A stretch of DNA of 64,000 bases. It comes from Solea solea. Taxonomy: Eukaryota; Chordata; Actinopteri; Pleuronectiformes; Soleidae. The translations under genes and the position numbers were made by a program. Numbering within the stretch: the stretch's first letter is position 1; the number at the start of each line of letters is the position of its first letter. Below the pieces are notes generated by a model. That model saw nothing but the letters and a program-made list of their open reading frames with translations, was not told the DNA's origin and searched no databases. Below, one piece after another: positions 45,536 through 57,946 of the stretch. The stretch lies in NCBI RefSeq assembly GCF_958295425.1, contig NC_081142.1, positions 24,712,469 through 24,776,468 of the forward strand. Direction: 5' to 3'.

Positions 45536-47700
45536 ATCTTGACTTCCGTGTGCTCTTGACTCCAAAAACAAAAGAACGTGTCCTGCTTTGCCTGGAGGAT
45601 TGTTTCAATGGGAACCGGTTTTGTTGCATTCAGACGGTCTGCGGATTCAAGTGAAATGTGAGTAGCGTTTGGGGGAAATTCACTGTCATGTTACACAAAT
45701 TAAGACAGAGGAGAACCCACATCCTTCTACTTACTCTAACCACACCCTGATTAGAAACATGAGTGTGACGTCAAACCCCTAAACGTCTCAAAGCAGCTGT
45801 TCTGTCATGTGATCACATGAGACTTTCAGTGTGTGTGCGCTTAAATGGCATGGCCTAAAATTAGTGTGTGTACCTGTCGTCCTGGTATAGAGCTCTGACA
45901 CGTCGGCACACACCGTGGACGACTAGTACAGGAAAGAACAGGGAGGGTGAAACATTTGCACCATGAGTCTTCAGTTGTGCAAACTATGTTAATTAACTAA
46001 CACAATAAAAGTAATTAGTTTTGAACAGTTGTTTAAGATTTTAAAAGAGATAATTGAAACTTAATAACAACCTTCCTCGCTGTGTTCATTCCCGAGCTGA
46101 GGAAGGTGTGTCACTTAAATTACAAACTAGCCAAATTACACCTTTAATGCTCGGGTTTATATTACACACAGGGGTGTAATCATACAGTCACGCTAAATCC
46201 CAAAATGATCGACTGTTTGAAAAACAGGAAAAACTGGTTGGCTGATCTTAATTCAATTTCAGTCGCAGCACAGAATAATTAAATATCTCCCTCACTCAAC
46301 TGTCTTCCGTTTTAACAAGTTGTCATGTTTTTTTTATGTTGGAACGACAAACGTGCTTGGACAAGTTTACTCATTTATGTAGGGTGCAAAATTCAAAATG
46401 GCCGACTTCCTGTTGAGTTGAGGCCATGGTTATGGTGGACTTTTTTGTTCGTCTCGATCTATAACATGTTCCCACCTAGTTTCGGGAAATTCTGTGGAAC
46501 GCAATTTTGCCTCTGTTTTCACCTTAGGGGGGCACTACAGAGCCCTTGAGAAACACATGGTTCTGAACTATGTCAATATCGCATTTTCACCAGACTTGAC
46601 CTCCATGCCAAGTCTCAAGAGATTTCATGCACGTTAACTTCAAAAATGACCGCAAACCACGGATAGATCAATAATCGCACAAATTCGTGCCAGGAGCCAT
46701 TTGGGCCCCTGCCATTCGTGGCTCGCTTCCTAATAATGTAATATTTGTATTCATGTAGCTCTTTTCAAGCTCAAAAATGTCATTTCCAGATTCGAGAAAA
46801 TAGAATTACAGCAGCACTGAGCCCATAAATGAGGTCAATGTCAATAAATAGATGATGAAAAGACACTTGAAAATTAACTCTTTGAATTCAAAAGTTGAAA
46901 TAAGTCAATGGACTGGGATCAGTGGTGTCACTGGGGCTGACGGTGTGACCCACAGAAGCTTTTCTGCTCAATGTTGTGTCTCACGCTCCGTCTCTCGCAC
47001 AGCTGTGTCTTCTCTGAGTGACCTTTGGTGAGACATGTCGTCTTCTCACGAGTAGCTGTTGTCGTTATCTTCTTTAAAAGCTTGTGTCTTTGTTAGATGT
47101 TTGTGAACAGACCTGAAAAAACACAGACCAGTTTCATGACACGTTTTACTGATCTTATGAAATAATATAAAAGTCAAAGTCAAGTCAAACATTGTCCCAT
47201 TTGATCAGCTAAAGTGATTAATGACACTTGTGATTTAAGGTTAGATTTAGGTTAAGGCACAAAAAACACACCTGAAAATCATGGTATTTCCTTAAAACAA
47301 CACAATATCATCAGCGTATAAAAACACCAGAATTTTGCCCTCACACGGTAAAAATCCTCAACAAATCTTTTAACGTTTGGTCTTGAAATGTGGTTTAAGT
47401 CTCACGAACAATGTCCCCTCCCACTGTCCCCTCCACGTCTTTATCACAAATTTTACCCCAAATATTTGTGGATTTATGTGAATTTATGTTAGTACAAGTA
47501 CGTTTACTTACATTTAGGTACATGCTGATACTGAGTACTTAATAATACCATTAGAGCAAACTAATTTCATTTTCCTCAATTTTACTTTGAACAAAATAGA
47601 ACATTCGATACTATTTAAACATTTACACTCTCGTCCAAATTGTAATGGAACGCCACCTTTTTGAAAGGATAGACTTGAATAATATTTATTTTTAAATAAT
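45536..47700. other. non-coding, possible old repeat at 46340-46740
   Basis: No gene. 46340-46740 carries phrases such as AAAATGGCCGACTTCCTGTT and GGGGGGCACTACAGAGCCC that resemble a widespread teleost repeat, with weak relation to 14360-14680. Confidence 0.35.
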
Positions 47701-47712
47701 ACTTAAGAAGAT

Positions 47713-48077
47713 AGGCCACACGGTGGTATAGTGGTTAGCACTCTCGCCTTGCAGCGAGAAGACCCGGGTTCGAGCCCCGGTTGGAACAAGGGCCTTTCTG
47801 CATGGAGTTTGCATGTTCTCCCCGTGGGTTCTCTCCGGGTTCTCCGGCTTCCTCCCACAGTCCAAAAAACATGCAATGTGGGGATTAGGTAAATTGGATA
47901 CTCTAAATTGACCATAGGAGTGAGTGTGAGAGTGAATGGTTGTTTGTCTCTATCTGTGTGTGGCCCTGCGATGGACTGGCGAACTGTCCAGGGTGTACCC
48001 CGCCTATCGCCCGATGTAGCTGAGATTGGCACAGCGACCCTCTGGCGGAGGATAAAGTGGTAGATGATGACTGACTG
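47713..48077 (+). mobile_element. tRNA-derived SINE, copy 2
   Basis: Starts TAGGCCACACGGTGGTATAG, with box B GGTTCGAGCCCCGG, GGAGTTTGCATGTTCTCCCC, TGGACTGGCGAACTGTCCAG and the GAGGATAAAGTGGTAGATGA tail. Flanked by ACTTAAGAAGAT (47701-47712) and ACTTAATAAGAT (48078-48089), a 12-bp target duplication with one mismatch. Confidence 0.9.
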
Positions 48078-48249
48078 ACTTAATAAGATGTTTTATGGAA
48101 ATAACTTGTGTTGAAGGAGTGACTTTCCATCTGAAAGTGTTTCCAAAGTAACAAAGTAACATTTAACAAATACAAATACACTACGGCATCATTGGTCCCT
48201 AAACCTGACACTGATATCGATGCATCCCAAGCTTTTGTCATGACAAAGA

Positions 48250-48610
48250 AAGCTGCTTGTGTCAATGTTGTCTTGTGGTTTCCTGTTTTATTTTGTAAAG
48301 TTTCTCTCTCATTTCAGGTAACTTGCCCCTTCCCCACCAGTCTGATTGTCTTCCCCGCCCTGATTGTTTCCACCTGTTCCCCATTACCGTGTCGTGTGTA
48401 TATTATGGTCTGTGTCTCCCTCGTCAGGTTTTGTACTTTTGTTTGCTACTTTGTCAAGCCCTGATTTTTGTTACTACTTTTTCCCTCTTGTGAGTGGTTT
48501 TCGGTGCACTTTCAAAATAAAAGACGGTTTATTTTTTACTTTGTCTCCCGAGTCGTGCGATTGGGTCAAAGTCCTTGTTCGTTTGGGACAGTTCTCAATA
48601 ATTAAGTGGA
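48250..48610 (+). mobile_element. possible solo LTR or retroelement tail
   Basis: Contains CCCCGCCCTGATTGTTTCCA, CCTGTTCCCCATTACC, GTGTATATTATGGTCTGTGT and a polyadenylation signal AAAATAAAAGACGG, the arrangement I associate with fish LTR-retrotransposon ends. No gag, pol or second LTR lies nearby and ends are not defined. Confidence 0.4.
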
Positions 48611-49419
48611 GGCCGTCCACTGTGGTTTCTCATTTTAGGTCATGTTGAATCCCCCAGGGTTAGCTAATAGAATCACATCAGGAATTGTAATCACTAATGT
48701 GACCAGGTCTGAGTAATTGTTTTATTGTCACAGCGACGCACACATCAGCAAACTCTGTCTGAACAAAGAGACGTTTATCACCGATCATATATCTAAAGTG
48801 TACTTATTTGCTTTATGGTGATAATCCTGCCCCAGTGTCACTGTCAGTGTCAGGTGACTGCACCTGTGGAAGGAAATGCAGTCTGGTGAAGGCAGCGAGG
48901 CCGAGCTGCATGGAGAAGGACTTTGTGTTTCTGCACAAACAGTCGTTCACAGCGTTAAGGAGTTCATTTTTAACCCCAGCGGTGAAATTTCACTGAAACT
49001 AACCAAGAAAAGACAGGAAACGTCCTGCAGGCAAAACATGCAAAAAAAAGCACTGATAAGTTAACATAAAGACACTGCTGTTTAACTTTTCATGTTTTAT
49101 TCATCACTAGAAAACCAGAAGAGAGCGCAACACAGAACCTCTGGAGGAGCATTCAGGAGCGTCAACTGTGATGAAGGAAAAACAGATTCCATGTGTTGAA
49201 AGATGTGTAGCATTGCAGCAAATAACCAAATTAAATAACTCTTCGTTAAAAAAGGAGCCCCTGTCCTGTTCGTCTGGTCTCTTTAACGCTACAGTACGTG
49301 TCATCGCTAGAAAAACAGTAGATTGTTGACTCTCCACCACCAGACGGACACCATCCACACGTGACTCCGCCCATAGTGACACATGTTTTAGCAATGCTTT
49401 TGTTTTAAGAGCATTTAAA
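48611..49419. other. non-coding, nothing recognised
   Basis: Short overlapping frames only. No family recognised. Confidence 0.4.
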
Positions 49420-49800
49420 CCTTTTATTTATGTCTCTTTATCTTGTTTATTTATAAAACAATGTACTGTAGCATGTGTTGGAGGTTGTGTGTGAGTAGGT
49501 GAATGTGTGAATGTTAGAAACGTAACACAGAGCTCAGTTAGCTCGTGTCACGCAACCAAAACAACTCCATTTTAGCAGGAAGTCAGATTTAGAAGAAGAA
49601 TGTGACTCAGGTGCTGTCGTGTTTCCTGAAAGTGGATTTTTCTCAGGTCAAAGGGTTAATATTACAATGTTGATGTTATTTCAGTAGAGCTCCGTGAGCC
49701 AATGTCACACAACCAAAACCCTTAAGTTTCCCCCTTAACTGCTGACCAGGAAACTGTGAATCTGAATTTATTTTTACATGCATACTTTAATGGAGCTAAC
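49420..49800 (+). repeat. local duplication, copy 1
   Basis: Shares, in order, AAAACAATGT(A/G), GTAGCATG, GAGTAGGTGAATGT, AGCTCAGTTAGCT(C/T)GTGT and CCCTTAAGTTTCCCCCTTAA with 51065-52165. In copy 2 the block is split by an 850-bp TTAA-flanked insertion. Confidence 0.8.
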
Positions 49801-51049
49801 GTCGTAGTCCAACTAAGACAGACAGTCAGACAACTTAGAGTCTGACATTTTTATACTGCGTAATACACTCATTATTTCTTTGTGTATTATTATTATTGTT
49901 GTATTTGATCTAAAACCTTGAACCTCATTCCTTATTCATCTCCTGTTATATTTTCTTGTTTGAAGAAAACACTTCAAATTCCATGTTAGCAGTAGAGTTT
50001 AGAGTTTTACTGGAGTTCCTCGCGTCTCTTTCTCGCTCTCACTCACGCTGACTCACACAGAGGTTGTTATTAGCGTTACATTTTAAGTGAACAGGCCTGA
50101 CTTCATCAGTGTAAAGGCCAATTAAAGTGGAATCTGATCTACTGAGGTGACAGCAGACGCATCCAGGTCATATTTTAGTGTTGATCGTCTTCTCTGGTAT
50201 TTTTATAGTCACTTCAGTGGAAACACTCTCATTTCTCATTTCCAGGTTAATTTATTATTCTGATTTTGATTTGAACAGATTATCTGGCTAAATGATCCTG
50301 TAGTGTGAGGGATTAACAGACGATAAAGTCTTCCCGTTCCAGATGTTGCATACTTTTGTTTAGAATGGTAACTTGTCTTATACGATTGTCTTGTTTTCTC
50401 AGCTGTGACTTCATCAAACATCGGCACAAAAACATCGCACAGTCGCCGACCGTCTGTTTATATTCTGAAGTCACGTTAAATCACACAAGTTTTTGTGAGA
50501 TTACGAAGTAAAGATGTAAAGTTGGCCCAAACTGGACTGGATTCATCAGTGAGTAGATTTCACCAGAATTGAATGGAAATATTTGTCGCAAAACATTCTG
50601 ATTCATGCGTCAAAAACTGTGGACAGGAAGTTGCTAACAGTAGGACAAAGAAAACTTCCTGGTTAAAGGTAACTATGTCAGTTATAGTAAAGTATAGTAC
50701 AGTAAAGTAATAATTAAAATTCTAATACATCATGTACAAATGCTGCTCATAGTAAAGTAGTTTGAAGTCTGAGGAGGTGGAAAATCAAACAGAAATACCT
50801 TGTGTACATATTGTTCCACTGATGCACGCCCTATTCTCACCTCCTCCCTCTACTTAACAAGACGTCCTCCTCCTCCTCCTCCTCTTCCTCCTCACTGTTA
50901 TCCTGTTGTACAGAGTGTCTGTACACAGGGGTGTGAACGTGTGACTGCGTCATTGAAACAACAACACCAGCACAGACTACATTTCTGATAATTCGTCTCC
51001 AGTGTTCCTCAAAACCAACCTCATTTTGAGGGTGTGACAGTGTTTTAAA
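49801..51049. other. non-coding
   Basis: No gene. A CCT run lies at 50866-50893. Confidence 0.4.
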
Positions 51050-51202
51050 GCATTTTTAATTTATGTCTTTTTATTCCATAAAACAATGTGGTGTAGCATG
51101 AGTTGTAGGAGAGTAGGTGAATGTTTGAAAGGTAAAGCTCAGTTAGCTTGTGTCACGCAATCAAAACAATGCAATTTTGGCGGAAGTCAGATGTGAACAA
51201 AT

Positions 51203-52053
51203 TTAAAGGAGACATATTATACCCTATTTCCCCAAGTTAAAATAGTTCCCTGGTGTCCTAATGAACATGTCTGTGACATGCTTTGGTCAAAATACCATAA
51301 GGATGAAGCACCATAGCAGTTCAATAACCCTGTCAAAACCGCCCCTTTCAGAACGCTAGGTTTTGTGTCTGGTCCCTTTATATGCAAATGAGACACAGGC
51401 AAACACACACCCACTCCTTCTGGGGGTTTCTGATTTGTCCTCTTTACAGCGCTCACTCGCTCAGATCCTGTTCCCTCAGCTCCATACCTCTCCCCCTCCC
51501 TCCACTAGTTCTCTGACAATATCAACATGGCAGCGTGCGCGGAAAACAGCGAGAGTGGCTTCACAGTGGAGCACAGGGTTTTACACAAACTTCCAGCTTC
51601 AGAGGATTTTATATATGAAGCTAATGTGCTGGATAAAGTCAGCAAACGTGTGTTTGTGTGTTCGCACCACTTCACATCAGACTGGGCCAGCGGTCGCCGT
51701 ATTTAGTCAGTATTTATCACTTGTCCCTCCACGTTGACATAATACCGCTCTTCCTGCACTCTCGCAGGGACAAGGTGGAGCTATGGTGGAGCTAAGGTGG
51801 AGGTCTTGAAGTAAACTTACTGGTGGGGCGGTAACATTCGCGGTGAAATGCACATGCTGCCGTCATAATGCGCAGGGAATTCAACATCGAGTGTTTTATC
51901 GCCTATACTTACACTAAGGGGGACCACGAAAAAAGGACTGAGTATTCTTTTTCCACACTTAGGAAAAGTGTGGTGACTGGTAGGGCCTCCAGAGTCCCAA
52001 ATATAAGTATTGAAATGGTTAAAAAGTTGATTTTGCAGAATATGTCCCCTTTA
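51203..52053. mobile_element. TTAA-flanked 850-bp element, piggyBac-like
   Basis: TTAA at 51203-51206 and 52050-52053 flank imperfect inverted ends AGGAGACATATTAT and AATATGTCCCCT. TTAA duplication is the hallmark of piggyBac. No transposase frame is present, so it is non-autonomous. Its insertion into a sequence with an uninterrupted relative at 49.4-49.8 kb supports true transposition. Confidence 0.65.
51527..51706 (+). other. 59-codon frame with THAP-like tail
   Basis: Inside the TTAA-flanked element. It reads MAACAENSESG to SGRRI. The part HKLP followed about 30 residues later by VFVCSHHFTSD resembles the C-x2-H-F end of THAP zinc fingers, but the first cysteine pair spacing and central Trp do not fit. 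Possibly captured or degenerate coding DNA. Confidence 0.2.
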
Positions 52054-52240
52054 AGGAAACACATCTGCTTCTAAGTGGACTTATCCTCAGAAGTTTCAAT
52101 AGAGCTCCATTAGCCGACGTCACGCAACCAAAACCCTTAAGTTTCCCCCTTAACTGCTGACCAGGAAGCTGGCTTCAGTGTCGTTACGGAATCCAACGCT
52201 AATTAACATAAATATCTTATTTATTTTGCGTGCTTTTATT

Positions 52241-53548
52241 GGGATGTGTAAACATTCTCTGTAGCTGGAGATGCTAACAACTAGCCCTAACAGTTAAGGG
52301 GAAAGTCCAAGTCCAAGAGAGTGCAGGTCCAGGATAATGTCCACTCCAGGGACAGTATAAGGACCATGTGTATTCAGTCCAGAACTGCTGCCGTTCATTT
52401 TTCACAAGTTTTTCCTGCCAACATGGAGGAGTAAACAAACACTAACATTGCAGTTTTTAACCAGGATCACCACGAGTTTGACTGGGTCAGATTTGACCAA
52501 ACACTGGTGGAAGGTGAAGGTAAAGTGGACCAGACAAAGGGAAGCCTCATCAAGAACATGTCTCACACCACGTGCCTCGTTTCCATGGCAGCAGCCACAT
52601 GGACTCCAAGCAGAGGCAATCGCGTGTGTGTGTGGGAGAGAGAGAGAGGGGTGGGGGAGGGGCTTCATACCAAACCATTACATAACAAGCCTCAGGTCAA
52701 GAGCATGTGTGTGTGTGAACAAAGACCCTGGTTCACAAACCACAAAAAAACAGTGTATATGCTTCATAATCTCGCTCTGACCTTTAAATTACACCACACA
52801 GATTAAATTAAAAGGCGTCTGAGATTGAATGCAGACATAATCACGTACGTTCAGTCCAAACAGTGAATGAAGCGTCATGATTGGCTGCGTAAACGTCTAA
52901 TCTCAGCACATTCAGTCCATGTTAGAGGGAAATCGAATTATTGTGTCTGTGCGACTAAAAGTGGACTTTTAAAATCCAAACTGAAACTGTGCTAAATCCA
53001 CTCACACACTCAAACTGGTCGAGACCAAGTAACAGAAGAAGAAGAAGAAAACCAGAGCATTTTTAGACTGGATTTATGCTGAGTCATCTTTAAATAATTT
53101 GAGATTTTGACGTTGCAGTTTGCGTCGCACCGTGGCCGCCTTCGGAAAATCGGGCAGCTGTGAAAGCAGAGCGACTCAGCTGGACGCAGAGGTCGGACGA
53201 CCTCGACGCACACATGTCAGACCGCCGGCGGTCGCCACAAACGTCAGCAGCCTTTCAAACTAACACGTGGCAGCTTTTTATGATGAGAACTCAAATCTGA
53301 CCCTCAGGCTCACTTCAGCCTCTGGACCAACGACTCTCTCAAGCTAATGAGAAGCAACATGGATCGAGTCAGACCGAGTCCAGATTCAGGACCTGGGATA
53401 AAAAAACAAAAAACAAAAAGAAGTCTTTGTGTCCTGTAAATTCTGTCCATGATGCTGCACGAACAGCTGACACGAGAGAAACACGAGAGAAGAAGAAGAA
53501 GATTGACAGGCCTGCAAACTCTCTGCATGTCAAACAATAAATCATAAT
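52241..53548. other. non-coding, nothing recognised
   Basis: Unique DNA with several overlapping short frames and no known family. Confidence 0.4.
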
Positions 53549-53603
53549 CACTCATTTATTCATTCATTCATTTATTCATTCATTTATTCATTCATTCTCT
53601 GCT
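53549..53603. repeat. TTCA tetranucleotide repeat
   Basis: CATTTATTCATTCATTC-type units. Confidence 0.93.
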
Positions 53604-53845
53604 ACTTGAGAGTGTGGGGAGCTCTTTACGATTGATCAATTTCTATTCCATTTTATCTGCTACTATTTATTTACATCCTGTTTTAAGTGTATTAATATTT
53701 TAGTGTCCAGTGTCTCCTCACTTCCTTTCCTTGCTTCCTTCTCTTCCTCACTTACATAACACATAAGTCATATGTTGGCTGAGATAGTTGTTGGGTTGTC
53801 TTGTATGAAAAGTTTTTTATAAATAAAAGTTTGACTGATTGTTTT

Positions 53846-53905
53846 TGTTAAACCCGGGATTCAAACCAGCGACTTTCTTGCTGTTTAGGCAACAATGCTA
53901 ACTTT
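53846..53905 (-). repeat. SINE head fragment
   Basis: On the minus strand GTTAGCATTGTTGCC and GGTTTGAATCCCGGG correspond to the box A and box B region of the tRNA-derived SINE. The body is missing. Confidence 0.5.
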
Positions 53906-54282
53906 ATTTATTAGACACTTGTCCACAGTGGACAGCATGTCCTCTCTCCACTTGACCTTTAAATGTCTTTAAACTTTAAAGAATGTTTTTCATGCTCTTG
54001 TATTTGCATGTAAACAAAAATGATTTGTGTCTATAAATAGGATTTAAAAGTTGCTGCATCGTCAGTCAAACAGGTTTGTAAAGTATCAGGTGGGGAGAAC
54101 ACACACACAGGCCACACCCACTTTAAACCATCAGCGTGTGTGTGTGTGTGTTAACACAGGAGAAGAAGCCACGCCTACCTGCGACCATTCCCACCTGCGT
54201 TGGCATTCCAAGTCATTCACAGCTGAAGCCGGACTTTACATCAGAGACACTTCCTGCTCGTAGGTGTGACTAGATCAGCTGA

Positions 54283-54378
54283 CACACACACACACGTGCA
54301 CGCGCACACGCACACACACACACACACACACACACGCGCGCGCACACACGCACTCTCACACACACACACACACACATA
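54283..54378. repeat. CA/CG microsatellite
   Basis: CACACA with GCGCGC interruptions. Further CA/TG runs at 54861-54901, 54938-54961 and 55077-55100. Confidence 0.95.
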
Positions 54379-54592
54379 CTAAAATGGCTGTTTGTTTATG
54401 ACCTGGTTTTAGGGTAATCAGACAATTATAAAATCTGAAAACGTCCAAAAAAAACTACAAAACATAAACTGCGATTGTTTAAAAAATTGAATACATTTTT
54501 AAATTTGATCCAAGTCTCAAGTCTTGTGACCTTTTTAAAGTTTCAATCCCGTCTCTACATTAAAGTATGATGACACTGTGAGGCTCCAAAGT

Positions 54593-54800
54593 GGGCTTGG
54601 TTCTGATCATTTCTTCAACCATTTCCCATTCATGTGTATGTGGAAATTATTTGCAGTTTTTTGAGATTTTTGTCACCATGGTTACTCGAAACGCTTAGGA
54701 AAGTCGTAGCACACCATTTCCGATCAAACCACACGTCTTGATATGGGATATTTGGAGGTTTTCTCGAAACTGCGGGACGAGTCTCACGCCAAGTCTCACT
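54593..54800 (+). repeat. dispersed repeat family B, copy 1
   Basis: CCCATTCATGTGTATGTGGA, AAATTATTTGCAGTTTTTTG, GTCACCATGGTTACTCG and CACACGTCTTGATATGGGAT recur at 56299-56500, 58130-58240 and 58371-58520. Confidence 0.85.
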
Positions 54801-54854
54801 TTTACTTTATTTTAATTTATTTTTTGTGGTTTGAGTTTTTAGGCACTGTGAGCA

Positions 54855-54903
<49 letters not shown>

Positions 54904-55144
54904 GGCATGTTTACAACGTCTCATATTAACGACTCAAGTATGTGTGTGTGTGTGTGTGTGTACGACAGGACCAGACAACACATTTCTGCCCTCAAACCTT
55001 TTCCTCCTCCATTTCTGTTTTTGATTCCTGGTGTCAACTTTCACATTCATCTGATCTACATGTTGTTGTCGTTGTAGTGTGTGTGTGTGTGTGTGTGTAC
55101 ACAAATGTAGTAAGACTTAACCGTCACAGCAAACATGAGACGTT

Positions 55145-55499
55145 GTAAACATGTGTTTTAAACTTCATGTTCTCTGGACGAGGTCAGGAATGTTTGTCCT
55201 CTAGTCTGTTGAATCACACCGGTGTCAAATTTCACCTTTCACTGTACAAAATGTGTTTACGTACAGGTCTGCTGGTTTCTATGGCAACAACTAACAATGT
55301 TTTCTTTTGTCTATAAAAAAAGGCAGAATATTTTGTGAGGTTTTTAAATATTTCTCTAATTAATTAATTATTTTTTTGTATTCGAACAAAGTAAAAGTAA
55401 AAGCACTTGATTAAAACATGAAGAAAATTAAAGAATAATCATAAACTTAAAGTTCATTCTAAATGTTGATCATGTCTGTTTTTTAACGACCATGTCGTC
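55145..55499. other. non-coding, nothing recognised
   Basis: AT-rich sequence with no supported feature. Confidence 0.4.
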
Positions 55500-55990
55500 A
55501 CTGTTGCTAATAAAGTTAGCAGTGTTAGCAGACTGTTGCTTATAAAGTTAGAAGTGTTAGCAGACTGTTGCTAATAAAGTTAGCAGTGTTAGTGGACTGT
55601 TGTTAATAAAGTTAGCAGCATCAGTGGACTGTTGCTAAGAAAGTTAGCAGTGTCAGCAGCCTGTTGCTAATAAAGTTAGCAGTGTTAGTGGACTGTTGTT
55701 AATAAAGTTATCAGCGTCAGTGGACTGTTGCTAATGAAGTTAGCAGCGTCAGTGGACTGTTGCTAAGAAAGTTAGCAGTGTCAGCAGCCTGTTGCTAATA
55801 AAGTTAGCAGTGTCATTGGACTGTCTCTAAGAAAGTTAGCAGCGTTAGCACACTGTTGCTAATAAAGTTAGCAGCGTCAACGGACTGTTGCTAATAAAGT
55901 TATCAGCGTCAGCAGACTGTTGCTAATAAAGTTAGCAGTGTCTGCGGACTTTTGCTAAGAAAGTTAGCAGCGTTAGCACACTGTTGTCAT
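55500..55990. repeat. 32-bp minisatellite, each unit carrying AATAAAG
   Basis: About 15 units of ACTGTTGCTAATAAAGTTAG plus CAGTGTTAGTGG. Most units contain AATAAA and a GCTAA-TAAAG-TTAGC mini-palindrome. Some units read CTAAGAAAG instead. Confidence 0.95.
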
Positions 55991-56229
55991 GTGATGCTCC
56001 ACCAGCGTTATAAAACATAACAAAATAAGATATTTTTTAAAAGATATTTACAGGTTTTAAAGCTTCTAAAGTGAATTTAAAAGTTTCTGTTTTGTAAAAA
56101 AATTAAATTTGTGTCAACTTCAGGAACTATTCTAAAATTCTGTGGCGAAATTTCGAGTGTGCCTGCTGTTCTTGCTGCTGATGTCGTCAGGTGCAGGACT
56201 TTTGCTGGTAAAGGAGTAACATTTGGGTG

Positions 56230-56500
56230 GATTGAACCTTTAAAACTTGAAGTATTTAGACAAAGTGGTAATTTTTTGGAATCACCCTTTAAAAGAGACT
56301 GACTGTGGGGATCCAAATTGGGCTGGGTTGTGATCATTTCGTCAATCATCTCCCATTCATGTGTATGTGGAAATTATTTGCAGTTTTTTGCAATTTTTAT
56401 CACCATGGTTGCTCAAACACTTACAAAAGTAATAGCCCGCCATTCTCGATCAAACCGCACGTTTTGATATAGGATGTGTGGGGTTTTTCTCAAAACTGTC
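56230..56500 (+). repeat. dispersed repeat family B, copy 2, left bracket of the 37-bp array
   Basis: Has the upstream module ATTGAACCTTTAAAACTTGA with GGAATCACCCTTTAAAA and the CCCATTCATGTGTATGTGGA module, in the same order as at 58250-58520. Confidence 0.85.
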
Positions 56501-57640
56501 AAACTATGACATTTTTGTCGACATACTAAACTATGACATTTTTGTACATAGTTAGTCAAGACCCACTAACCACTACGCCACTCAGGTCTTACAGTAAAAT
56601 GTCATAACAGTCAACTATACTATGACTTTTTGACTGATTTTGGACAACATACTTTACTTTGACTTTTATGACTGATTTTTGACGACATACTATACTATGA
56701 CTTTTTTGACTGATTTTTGACGACATACTATACTGTTACTTTTTTGGTTTTTTTTTGGACGACATAGTATACTATGACTTTTTTGGGTGAGTTTGGACGA
56801 GATACTATAGTATGACTTTTTTGACTGATTTTGGACAAGATACTGTACTGTTACTTTTTTGGGTTTTTTTTGGACGGCATAGTATACTATGAAGTTTTAG
56901 GTCTTTCGGGACAACATGCCATTTAACAGTCCCCAAGGTTAGTGTAGTGGTTAGCAGGCTTACCTTTAAGAAAAAACCCGCGTTCAAGTCCTGGTTGTAA
57001 CAGATTTCCTCTGTGATTCATTTATTTGTGTAATTTTGGAAGACATACTAAACTATGACTTTTTTAACTGATTTTGGATGACATACGATACTATGACCTT
57101 TTGACTGATTTTGGACGACATACTATTCTATGACTTTTTTGGGTGATTTTAGACGAGATACAATACTATGACTTTTTTGTCAAATTTTGGACAACATACT
57201 ATACTATGACTTATTTTGGGTGAGTTTGGACGAGATACTATACTGTTACTTCTTTTGACTGATTTTGTACGACATGCTATACTATGACTTTTTTGACTGA
57301 TTTTGGACGACAAACTATACTATGACTTTTTTGACTGATTTTGGACGACATACTATGCTATGACTTTTTTTGTGAGTTTGGACGAGATACTATAGTATGA
57401 CTTTTTTTGACTGATTTTGTACGACATACTATGCTATGACTTTTTTGACTAATTTTGTACGACATACTATATACTATGACTTTTTTGACTAATTTTGGAC
57501 AACATACTATATACTATGACTTTTTTGGGTGAGTTTGGACGAGATACTATAGTATGACTTTTTTGACTAATTTTGTACGACATACTATATACTATGACTT
57601 TTTTGGGTGAGTTTGGACGAGATACTATAGTATGACTTTA
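56495..57640. repeat. 37-bp satellite-like array
   Basis: About 1.1 kb of GACGACATACTATACTATGA plus CTTTTTTGACTGATTTT units, nearly 30 copies with variants (GAGTTTGGACGAGATACTAT). It is interrupted at 56880-57040 by non-array DNA with a SINE-like head. Confidence 0.95.
56935..57003 (+). repeat. SINE-like tRNA head inside the array
   Basis: TTAGTGTAGTGGTTAGCAGG (box A) and GTTCAAGTCCTGG (box B). A short inverted match, CTAACCACTACGCCAC, lies at 56567-56582. No SINE body. Confidence 0.55.
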
Positions 57641-57946
57641 GAGTCCGGGCACATCCGGTTGCGTACATTCAACCGCAGAAGAAGAACTACTCTTGTTGTA
57701 GCTGCTGAGATGCAGAGCATCCACCGTGCCAGAGGGGGAGCTGTGTATCTGAGAGCTGGCCTACCAATTACGTCACTTCCAGGTACCTGGCCAATCACAG
57801 GACAGTGGGAAAGCTCTTGTTGGCTGACCAATCACAACACAGTCCACGTTCTGGGGGTGTGGTTTTGGTCTGAAACAGCGTGGCTGACGAGAGCGTCAGT
57901 GAGGAGATATTTTGATCGGCTCGTTTGCAGCGATTAGGAGGTTTCT
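57641..57946 (+). repeat. promoter-like dispersed element
   Basis: GC-richer block with CCGCAGAAGAAGAACTACTC, ATTACGTCACTTCC and two CCAATCACA boxes (GGCCAATCACAGG, GACCAATCACAAC). I associate it with a repeated fish sequence. It could be a transposon promoter or LTR, but no transcript unit follows. Confidence 0.4.

Larger units (their letters stand above)
51050..52240 (+). repeat. local duplication, copy 2, carrying an insertion
   Basis: Matches 49420-49800 on both sides of the 51203-52053 element; the right part resumes with AGAGCTCCATTAGCCGACGT and CAAAACCCTTAAGTTTCCCC. Confidence 0.78.

Noticed and set aside
47713..47790. Functional tRNA gene
   Set aside because: Boxes A and B are present but the sequence continues into the SINE body, is flanked by a target duplication and recurs at 36.4 and 59.2 kb.
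48192..48648. Short protein gene at 48.2-48.6 kb
   Set aside because: Frames overlap and the sequence has the look of a retroelement LTR with its own polyadenylation signal.
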